Positions 47,045 to 56,370 of a stretch of DNA of 64,000 bases are shown piece after piece. Each line of letters starts with the position of its first letter. The first letter of the stretch is position 1. Origin of the DNA: Antitrichia curtipendula (lineage: Eukaryota; Streptophyta; Bryopsida; Hypnales; Leucodontaceae); NCBI GenBank assembly GCA_951230915.1, contig OX579639.1, positions 22,320,001 through 22,384,000 on the forward strand, written 5' to 3'. A program made the translations under genes and the position numbers. Under the pieces are notes generated by a model. That model was given only the letters and a program-made list of their open reading frames with translations. It was not told where the DNA came from and did not search any database.

Positions 47045-48490
47045 ATGGAAGAGGAGGCCCAACCTTCGCCACCTACTGTACCGAGATCAGAAGATGGGAA
47101 AGAGTCCAAGGCGCTTCGAGGCAAGGATCGAAAAAAGAAAGGAAAAATCCACAAGAAGCGCAAGGCCATCTTGATCCATCCGAAGATTAAGGCTTTCAAG
47201 GGTTGGAGAGATGAACCCACGCCTTGGACTTATAAGACGGTTCAGAAATATGTGGATTGGTGCCACATCGACAAGTTATTTCCGTTGTATCGTCACAAGT
47301 TCCACTTGAAGTCGAACAAGGTAAATCTTGCATATTGCAAGAACACAGCCTTCCAAGAAAGATGCTGCGAGGTGTGGAAGGAACTCTATAAAGGCCTACA
47401 AACGTATCGAAACGACAATTTTTCTTTCTTTCTTGCAAGAATGGTGTATGTTGAAGTTGTATTGAAGAAGGAGGTGGATTGGTCAAGCATTAAGGATCTT
47501 CCGATCGGGACCCATCTAGGAGAATCAAGTATTCCTTGGGCAGATGTAGCGCCGGATGTGAAGGAATCGGTGACATCGGCAAAGCCTGGGAAGTTTTTCA
47601 TTTCTGATGAAAATGTAGTGTGGTCGGCGACTTCTAGCGAAGATGAACACACCCATGAATACGATGGATATTCTTTCCACAGTGACGATGACGACCTTCT
47701 CATGGAAGTCATGAACAAGGCTTTGGGTTTGGAAATGGATAGGAAGGAAAAAATGAAGGTTGACGAGCCCATCACAGAATCCCACGTTGATGTGCAAGGC
47801 ATGGAAGATGCAGGGCCTATGAAAGTGGAACATGTTGTTCTAGAGCGGAACCGCAGTGTTGATGGAAGCGATTCGGAAGACGACGTAGAGTTGTTGAGTG
47901 TCAAGGCGGCAAGTGTAAGATCTGCTTTGCGTAAGAAGATGAACGAACTCCGTCAATTAAATGAGAATGAACTCTCAGTACAAGTGGGACCCGTTGTCGT
48001 AGATGATTTGAAGAAGCAGTTGGAGGGAGTAACGAAAAGCATCCAAGAAAACGACAAGTACTTGAAGGATTTGAAAAAACATCGCGATTTTTATTTCAGG
48101 TAGCGTGAAAGTGGAAGGGTGCACTACATGGACGAGTATGTGGTATGGCAATCAAAGCGCGATCTCCTGGAACGTGAACGTTGGATTTACAAGAATGAAA
48201 GGCGAGACCTCGATGTAGCAATAAAGAAAAAAAAAAAAAAATATTGCATCGCCGCTGTTGAACATAAGCCAAGTACCAGTGCTGAAGAAGTGGCAAGGCT
48301 TCGTTCATTGGTGAAGCTACACTCCATGAATGCAATGGCGGTACAAGAATCGCTACGCCATTTGGAATCTGAATTTCGTTTTCACAAAGAATGGCGGAAG
48401 TTTCAGATGAGTACCATAGGAAAAACAGAGGCAGAGGTGGACGCAATGGGGCCGGGTCCCATTGAAAGCGACTTTGTTTTTAGCACTTAG
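47045..48490 (+). pseudogene. CC-B: N-domain plus coiled coil, one in-frame TAG
   Basis: A frame of 482 codons from ATG 47045 (MEEEAQ), broken only by TAG at 48101-48103. The N-domain reads FKGWRDEPTPWTYKT, YVDWCHIDKLFP, RHKFHLK, ARMVYVEVVLKKEVDW, close to CC-A. An acidic middle (ATSSEDEHTHE) and a coiled coil on both sides of the stop follow, with a poly-Lys run from an A-tract near 48230. An upstream ATG at 47033 is also in frame. The product could be a 352-residue truncated protein that keeps the N-domain, or the TAG could be a recent mutation. There is no RING. Confidence 0.8.
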
Positions 48491-50116
48491 TGGTACACAT
48501 AGGAGCAGAGTGGGAATTTTACATTTTGCCCACCCTTGTTTGGGATGTTAGACTATCAGTTACCTTGAGTAAATAAATAAATATAATATTTTCTCATTCA
48601 AAAGTGTTTATATTTCTTTTTTATGGCGTGTGTATGAAAACTTCTTAATTGGCATGTTGCCCCATATGGGGGTGAAGACATTTTATGAGAAGTGTAGAGC
48701 TCTAAATTTCAAAGGATCTATGAAACTTGAGTTGTAATGTTTGTGTTAAAAAAGAATTTTGATAACAAAATGAAGATAACTTTTATAGATATGAATTGTA
48801 ATCCTTGAAGGACTATGGAGTTTAGTTTGGTATTTCTGATAATTCTTTCATGCTCCATTGATACAATAATTTGAAATTTTGGCATGAATATTATAGGAAT
48901 GATGGCACCGCACCCCCCATAATGTAGTTGTGAAAGCTTGTTTCATGCCTCCAAAAATATTGTAGACGTTGGAGCAGATTTTCAAAGATTTGTTGTGAAT
49001 TTGGAGAGCGAATAAAAAAATTACCAAAAAAAATTAATTATTTTTTTTAGATTGTTTGCATTCATGGCTTGGTAGTTGGTACGGATTACCGAAAATTTGA
49101 ACTGCGGAATTCCAAATGACACCGATGAAAGTTAAAATAAGGAGTTTTATTTTGCGGACCTTGAAGGAAGGAAAAGCTTATGAATTGGTCTAACTTGTCT
49201 TTTGCTCTTTTATTTGAAAATTTCCAAATTAAAAAATAAAGAATGATAACCCATAAAAGAACGTTTAGTCTCTTGATGGATAAAAAGGATTCTGTGCAAA
49301 ACTCCAAATACATGTGCCTTTAATTTTGTAAATATATCTTGGAACTTTCTTGAAGAATATCTGAACATATCATCTTCTTAGGAATATATATTTTTAATTT
49401 GAATAAGTCCTAAAGAAGTAAGACTTATGCCAAAGAGTTTAAAAACCAATGAGACTAGACACTAATAGAGTAATAGATATAATTGACCTAAATTTTCTTT
49501 CTTGTTTCAAATAGATTTTCTCATACATTATATTCTTTGCTACATGAAAAGTTTTGATTAATTCTATTTTGATATTAAATGATGTGAAAGATATGGAGGA
49601 TCTTGGTTTTTGGACAATCATTTTTTGGCTTGCTACCTTAGGAATTAGTGAGTTTTAATTCTATCTTGCTAATATAAGTATTAAAAAAAATTTCAAGCTC
49701 GTATGGACTTCAACTTAAAAATAATTTTGAGCATTAAAAAAAAATTGCACAAATTAATTTCATTTTCCTACACGTTGCTCTAAATTCAGTTCTTTATTAT
49801 TTGGATTCAAACCTTATAACTTAGTATTGCTAGAAAACTTAAGTTAACCGCTGAAGTCCGAAGGCCTTATTTTCAAAAAGACCACTCAAAAGTATCACTT
49901 CTATTGCAAGGTGGCGAAGGTGTTGACAACTTTAATTTTTTGTTCCGGCATATCTAAGTAATCATATCGTAGGATCTTTTACTAGACTAGTATATAAATG
50001 TGTAGAAGAAATTGAAAAATATTTTACCATGTTCATTGTAAGATATTTACATTTAAAGTGAAGTAAGCGATTTTTTTTATACCTTGCTTGAATATATTTT
50101 TTGGCTTTGAATCATC
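48491..50116. other. AT-rich spacer between CC-B and RING-B
   Basis: No gene is seen. About 49380-49875 is a diverged relative of the TTAA MITE family (TTAACCGCTGAAGTCCGAAG near 49850). Confidence 0.45.
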
Positions 50117-51045
50117 TTAACCCCTAAAGTCCCAAAGCTATTTTCTGGCCCTAAACCACTGAAAATTGTCATTTCTGCTGCGTTCATCCAAGAAACCAAA
50201 AAAAATTAAAAAAAAAATTAAACCGTAGGATCTTGTACTTCATTTGTCTAAGATCATATGATAAAAATTTCATCAAATTTGACCGTACGGATTGGAAGAC
50301 ATCAGCATTTTGTAGTTGGAAAGTAGTGTTTTTGAATGCTTTTTTTCCAATTTCAGCTGACTTTGGTCGCCATTTGGAACAAAAATTTACTCTATGGACT
50401 CCAAGTTTAAAATTTTTGTATTGAAGAATTGTGTTGAGAACTTATGAAAAAAATTTCAAAAAATAAACACTCAATTTTCATTCTTTAAAAAATTGTTAAG
50501 TAGATATAGGTCCAAGATTGAATAAAAAACTAAATCATTAATAGCTCCAAGGTTGTATTGAAACACAATAATTCCAACGGTGAGATTGTTCTAGCAAGAA
50601 AGAACAACCTTATCTAATGTTTTTTTTTTCAAAATTCTAAAAATTGCATTCAAAAATGAATCCTAAAAGTTATTTTTCCAAGAAAATGCTTAGATTGCCC
50701 AAAAAAACAGGATTGTCCATAACTAATTCAATACTTGTCCAAATAGAATGAATCAAAGCTTCACACGTATATAGAAATTTAATATTTTAGGAAAAAAAAA
50801 ATTAAATTTTTTTTTGACTTCCTGTGATTTTTTTGGTGCTGCCCGACGAGTTTGGTTTGGGGCTTTTTGTGGTATAATTTTTGCTCCTGGGCACCAATTG
50901 AAATAAAAATTATATTCCCACAAAGATAATCAATTTTTCTTTCTTCAAAAAAAGCTTCAAAAAATCAAAACAAAAATTCAGCCTGTACGTTCCTGCCCGA
51001 AATCCCATTTGTCCCCCAAGGGGACAATGGGACTTTAGGGAGTAA
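50117..51045. mobile_element. TTAA-family (piggyBac-like) MITE, about 0.93 kb
   Basis: The left end is TTAA-CCCCTAAAGTCCCAAAG. The right end read inward is TTAC-TCCCTAAAGTCCCATTG, so the core CCCTAAAGTCCCA is an inverted repeat of 13 bp. The length matches the copy at 868-1800. The right TTAA carries one change. Confidence 0.65.
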
Positions 51046-51785
51046 CTTAGAATTTGGGCAATACTGATTTTGAATCTACTATTTTTTTATGTTGAAGAAT
51101 TGAATTTAAAGTTTAGTAAATTAAAAAAAAAAAAAAACTTCATTTTCACTTGTTAAGAAGCTGTTAAGAAGAAGTAAGTTCAAGATTGAAGGAAGAACTA
51201 ATGTGTTAAAAGCTCTAAGATGGAATTGAAATATAATAATTTCATTGGTGAGATTGTTCTAGCAAGAGATCTGTGGTTCAATTTTTTTATATGTATTGTG
51301 AACCCGTTTTCCTACTTATTCATTGAATTGTAGAAGTTACAAGACGTACGTTTTTTTTCTATAAATGTTGGACAACATTATTTCACCATCAATACAAGGT
51401 AGAGAAGTGTACAATTTCAATTTTAGGCACATTGAACTGGCAATTGGCTAGAATGATGAATCACAAATTTTTGAACAATGTACTTGAATAAGTGAAGCAA
51501 AAAATAGTTTGGGTTGCATCGGTTTAGAATTAAATATTGATGATGATTTCCAAATTTTGTATGGATGGCCTCATTTTTAAACAAGAAAGGCAAGGTAGTA
51601 TATATTGAAAACCAAAGCAATATAAAATTGCAGTACATAAGTATAAATTATAAAACGAAGCCACAGAAGTGGAATCGAAGAAGAAAAACAAAACTACTAA
51701 ACACTGCTCGCCATTGCTAGTGTAGATATAGTATGACCATATGCTAGGGGCCTTACAACACGTATACTATTACGCAAAAAGATGT
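51046..51785. other. AT-rich DNA downstream of RING-B
   Basis: No gene is recognised. It probably holds the RING-B 3' UTR. Confidence 0.4.
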
Positions 51786-54700
51786 TCACGTAAACAAAGA
51801 ACAAAAATGTTTAGATGATAACATCTGTGTCGTTTGAAAACCACTTCCTTCCCCACATTCGTAGGTGGATGACTCCCCAACACCAAGCTTACGCTTGGCA
51901 CGAGTTCGTGAAGCTGGTCCGTCCGCCTTCAAAATGGATTCCAGGACGTTGGAATTCTTTAGAGCTTCGAGGGTCTTTGTGGTCTTTGGAGAGTGTTCTT
52001 CCAACAGATAGTTGAGGGCTTGAGTTTGGTAATAAGGCCCGTATACAGAGTCTAAGTAAGACATGCTGTCCAATTCATCCATGGAGGCCGTTGCATCTTG
52101 ATTGGCCACCCTCAGTCCTTGAAAATTCCAACAGTGTCGTTGTGGATGAGGACCCCAATTGAAGGTTCCGGAGGTCTTATTGAAATATCCACCAAGGCAC
52201 TGGTAGAAGAATGCCCTCCTCCCTTCGCCTTGTGGCCCTTTTCCCATCAACTTGACTCCAATTCTGACAATTTCTTCCGGATCTGTTTCCCAATTCAATT
52301 GGGAACTAGCAACTCCCTTTTCCAAATCATGGTTTCCTTGTCTCCAGCTCCAGAGCAAGTCTCGTCCCCACATTCTGGTGTCTTCTGTGGTATCACTGCT
52401 GTGTTCCCAAGAAGGAGGCATGTAAGTCGTCAAGTTGAACATGATGTACAAACGATCATGGAATGGTGCTGAACACAAAACGCAACGACGTTTAATCAAA
52501 CAGTGCGTGATGAGACACTGAGGATGGTACACATGTGTACATGATCCAAGTGCCCAGCCACCTTCGGGACCAAATTGCTCTAGACATATGGGACATTTGG
52601 TGTGGTCCAAAACAAAGGGTGCAGGATGTGGCCACAGCAGTGGGTTTTTTTTAGGCGATAAAAAGACTAATCGCACCAAAAAATAATCTCATGCACCAAG
52701 GCCTTGGAAAAATTTGGAGGAATTTTTTTTTTAAAAGCCAGATCCAAATTTTGGATTACACCCTTGCATCCACTACCTCAACCATGACTCTTGGAGTTTG
52801 CCTTTTTGTCGCCACCTTTGTTGATGTTGATTCAACAACTTTTCATTTTCCATCGCCTAAAATACACCAAAGTTGACAATATGAGTAGAATATGTAGCCA
52901 TATGCATGGACAAAAGGTTTATACATTACAAGATTTTCCATATGAAAAGTGCTTTATGCAGTGGGTTAATAATGCAGATAACTATCAATATGGGATTCGG
53001 CGTAGTGTTGTGATAAGTGGTCTCTTCACATCATTCTATATTTTATGTTTTATAGGTTTGATGTTTATATCTTTTTAGATATGTTTTTTGTAGTTGCAAG
53101 TTTTCTTGTTGTAGATTTTGCTTGGCATTTCTTAGCAATTGCAATCTTTGAGGTTGCATTTTTGTTGTAGACAACATTTCAAACCTTAGACTTGTAGCAA
53201 TATCATTTTGATATTGCCGTGTAATCAAAAAATGGGATTTTTCAACTTATGAGTTGCAATCTTCCTAATTCATTTTGCACCACTCTTCAAAACTTTGCCG
53301 CCCTATTTTGCACCAGTGTAAGAGCTGAAATTGATAGAGATGTTTCTTGGATTTTGTTTTGGTGCCATATAACTCACACTAATTCTTAATTTGGAGCCAA
53401 ATTTTGCACCAAAAAAAACCTTGAGGGCACCTAACCTCAACCACTTACTTCTCACATGGAGCCTAAATTCAGATTCCCTTAAATTAAAAAAAAAAATCAC
53501 TGGGCCACAATAGCTTTTTTTCCTGCACTTCGATATGGCTGGACATTTGTTTTTTGTGGTCCCAACCATTTTCTGTCCAATCAGTGTCGGTCTTTTCCGC
53601 CAAGTCCATGTTAGTGGAGAACATGTCCTCCATCAATGCCCATGACGTGAGACCGCACTCTCGTTTAGGCTCTTGTGCAACGAAGTTTCTTGAAATTTTC
53701 TCCAATTCCTTTGCAACTTGTTGTGCTCTGTCCACTGAGAGGATACACGCGACCTTCCAATGATAGTATGTGGCCCCCAACTGTGACAACCGATCTCGAA
53801 GCATTCTATTTTCTTTTTCGAGGTCCAATCTCGACTGCAACTGTACGGAATGAGAAATCACAGGAAACAAGAGTGAATCTTGGATCTCCTGGAGATCATT
53901 TGTGGTAGTATCTTCCAGAATTGCCGTAAGAAGCGCATTTGGAGTCATTGAAGAATGCTTGGCACGCTTGGCAACAGGAGAATGGTGAAGCAAATCATCG
54001 GTGAGGTCGCCTACAACCTTGTCCAAATGATGTGAATCCGGCTCAAGAAAGGCATCATCCATGTCCGACAAAGTAAAAGTGTCTTGTACTTTGTCTCTGA
54101 GGCGTTGCAGTTCTATAGATTGTTGAGAGAGGAGACGATTTTTGTGTGCACACTGAGATTGCAACTTCTTGACATTGCTTTGCAGCAAAGCAATGTTAAT
54201 GTCCTTGGTCTTTAGGAGGTCGAAAGCCTTAGCTAGAGTCATAGCGTTGTCAGTTCGAGTCACTCTAGATTGAGGGATGGAAGCACGAACAACTGCTCCC
54301 ATGGGCATGTCATCGCTTGGACCAAATTCGAAGACGTTGTTGGCATCTTGTACTGGCAACGGTGGATGCGGACCTGCTGCTGAAGTTGATCATGGCCCAA
54401 TTTGCGTAGTTGAACGTCGCACCTTCGGGAGGTTTTTCACTCTTTGACCTTGTGACGCTGAACGATTATTGTCATTTTCAATCTGAACTTTGGCGAGGCC
54501 CACAGTGTCTTCTTTGTCTTGTCCTATCTTTGGCTTCCGCGTACCGTCAGAATCAGGATCTTCGTTGGAATCATCACTGTGAACTTCAGTAGCTATTCTG
54601 TTTCTAGGAGCACTTCGAATAGGCCCAAGTCCCCCGTCTGGAAAAGCCATAACACCTCTTGGTATTGATCCGCTTGTTGGACGTGCCACGTATGTAGTTT

Positions 54701-55157
54701 CCTTGACTGTGCTCCAATCGACCTCCTTTTGTAGGGCCACCTCAGCATATGCTCCTCTAGCGATGAAGAGAGGTACTTCATTCCTGTCTACGTTGGGAGT
54801 TTTATAAATAGCCTGCCACAATTCTATACACCTTTGAGTGAAGTCTGCATTTTCACAATGCTTCAAATTTGCCTTGTTAGTGTGACGGTTGTGATAATGG
54901 CGCCACGCCGGAAAAATCTTGTTGATGTGACACCATTCGATGTAGTCTTCGTAGGTCTGCATTGTCCATGGTTGTGGCTCCTCGTTCCACCCTTTAAAAG
55001 CAATGTGATTTTCACTATTCAATACATGTAACTGCTTCTTATGAATGGTGCCCTTGCGCTTCCGAGTCCTGTCTTTGGCAGCCTTGCTGAGGCAACCAGG
55101 AGTGCGCGTTGTCTGAGGGAGAGGAAGTGACCCCTCACTGTTGCCTCCGCTAGCCAT
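51786..55157 (-). pseudogene. RING-B: N-domain, coiled coil, RING-H2; one stop and an insert
   Basis: The inner counterpart of RING-A. From ATG 55157 (MASGGNSEG) the N-domain reads FKGWNEEPQPWTM, YIEWCHINKIFP, FIARGAYAEVALQKEVDW. After an acidic stretch comes an in-frame TGA at 54390-54392, then a coiled coil (54359-53600), then DTDWTENGWD. At about 53495 an insert of about 0.84 kb splits the gene. It resumes near 52650 with the RING-H2 finger CPICLEQ...CTHVYHPQC...CVLC and the shared C-terminal block (GRRAFFYQC...PHPQRHCWNF). Without the insert it would be about 845 codons. RING proteins usually act as E3 ubiquitin ligases; the target is unknown. As it stands it cannot make the full protein in one frame. 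Confidence 0.83.
52650..53495. other. Insert splitting RING-B, about 0.84 kb
   Basis: It is AT-rich. Its two edges both carry a TTGTGGCC/CTGTGGCC-like coding remnant (LLWP), suggesting a short duplication on insertion. Near both edges are 'gcaccaaaa' motifs like those at the window start. It holds a plus-strand ORF (52881-53078) of about 65 residues (MSRICSHMHGQKVYTLQDF...) of unknown nature, perhaps a captured fragment. Confidence 0.55.
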
Positions 55158-55318
55158 GGAATCTCTATACGTCGAGAACTTGCGATAACACAAGCTGGGA
55201 TGAATGAAAAGTGAGAAGTAAACATTCAATACAGGGATCACGCATGCAGCCAATAAAGGATACAAGACAGAGAGCCAAAATGGAGAATGAAGGTGAAGAA
55301 GACCGTACGGGCGCATGG

Positions 55319-55325
55319 ATATATA
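55319..55325 (-). promoter_or_regulatory. TATA box of RING-B
   Basis: TATATAT on the minus strand, 162 bp before the ATG. The flanks differ from the CC-A/kinase B/CC-B cassette. Confidence 0.6.
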
Positions 55326-55364
55326 GGTGGGCGAGCACGGGTACGCTTCTTTGAGCATGTGTTC

Positions 55365-55780
55365 TGGGCAACTTCGGGTCCAACTTGGGAGACCGCGGGT
55401 CCAGGAGGGGGTGACTTCGGGTCCAACATGGGCGACCGCGGGTCCAGGAGGGGCGACTTCAGGTCGAATAGGGCGACTTCGGGTCCAAGAGGAGGCGACC
55501 GCGGGTCCGAGCGTTCGCCTCAGCCGCGATCTCCCTTACCCGCATTCTCCCATACTTGTGTTCTCCTACCCAAGGTCGCCTCCATGCATGTTCTCCTTCC
55601 CGCGGTCGCCTACACCTGCGTTCTCCTATCCGCGGTCGCCCTTACACGAAGTCGCCCTACTTGAAGTCGCCCTACATGAGGTCGCCCTAACACGAAGTCG
55701 CCCTACCTAAGGTCGCCCTAACACGAAGTCGCCCCTATCCGCGGTCGCTGTGTACCCGAAGTCGCCCGTCCACGTCACAC
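55365..55780. repeat. GCGACC-type array, inner right subterminal and RING-B upstream
   Basis: The proximal half (to about 55525) has GGGCGACCGCGGGTCC on the plus strand. The distal half (about 55545-55760) has the inverse CGCGGTCGCCC. Polarity therefore switches near 55530. The proximal half faces RING-B as in the other genes, and the distal half points inward from the element end. Confidence 0.85.
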
Positions 55781-55965
55781 CCGCATGCGCCCCTAAAATG
55801 TGCCACGCGGATGCTACATGGCATCCACATAGCTTAGGTAAAAGGGGGGTAATTTTTTGAAAAGTCAAAGGTAAATTTGACTTTATGTGACGTCGCGGAG
55901 GGTCTCCTGGATGTCGCGTGACGTCTGTCTGTCGCGATGTCGCCATGTCGCGCAGAACAACCCTG

Positions 55966-56352
55966 CACCCGCCCGTCCAATTACTCGTCCACTTACCCGT
56001 CCACCCGCCCGTCCACATGCCCGTCCACCCGCTCGTCCAGTTTTCCATCCACATACCCGTCCATCCCGCCCGTCCAGATACCCGTCCACACAACTTCCCC
56101 CCCCCCCCCCGTCCACCCGCCCGTCCACATGGTCGTCTAGTTTTCCGTCCAGATACCCGTCCATCACGCCCGTTCCGTGCCCGTTGACGGAAGCTCGCCC
56201 ATCCAGCGCACCCGTCGGCGAAGAACGTCCATCCATTTCCATAGTTTTCATCCTCTGTCAACGGTTCTCGTCCATATTTCATCCTGACGGACGCCGGGGT
56301 TGAATCCTGACGTCCGTCCGGACATGTTGACAGACGGACAGGACGTGACGGG
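55966..56352. repeat. Outer right subterminal array, part 2, with target duplication copy
   Basis: It starts with the second CACCCGCC (55966-55973), then CCCGTCCA units as in 30955-31071, a poly-C run near 56098-56110, and GGACG/CGTCC motifs up to the outer terminus. Confidence 0.85.
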
Positions 56353-56362
56353 GACAACCCTC

Positions 56363-56370
56363 TGTTTAGC
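56363..56370 (+). repeat. Right target-site duplication of the outer element
   Basis: TGTTTAGC directly after GACAACCCTC. It pairs with AGTTTAGC at 14160-14167. Confidence 0.72.

Larger units (their letters stand above)
31072..55965. mobile_element. Inner giant hAT-like transposon (24.9 kb) with cargo genes
   Basis: The left terminus is CAGGGTTGTC (31072-31081). The right terminus read inward is CAGGGTTGTT (from 55965). Perfect 8-bp duplications of CACCCGCC flank it. Inside each end are motifs such as GTCGCG and CGACAT, and then GCGACC arrays whose units point inward from both ends. Genes: hAT-B transposase, CC-A, kinase B, CC-B and RING-B. Kinase B and CC-A are fully open, so the insertion is younger than the outer element. 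Termini, target length and the BED-DUF659-hAT transposase all agree on the hAT superfamily. Confidence 0.92.
14168..56362. mobile_element. Outer giant hAT-like transposon (17.3 kb, split by nested element)
   Basis: The left end is CAGGGTTGTC (14168-14177). The right end is GACAACCCTC (56353-56362), so nine terminal bases, AGGGTTGTC, are perfect inverted repeats. Both ends are followed inward by GC-rich CGTCC/GGACG subterminal arrays. The element carries hAT-A transposase, kinase A and RING-A. Its right subterminal array is interrupted by the inner element. Removing the insert and one target copy leaves 17,293 bp. Known plant hATs are usually 3-5 kb, so this is very large. All its genes are damaged, so it cannot move by itself now. 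Confidence 0.83.

Noticed and set aside
15054..55157. Stop-codon reassignment explaining the in-frame stops
   Set aside because: All three stop codons appear inside frames and also end intact genes (kinase B, CC-A, RNase T2), so no consistent reassignment fits.
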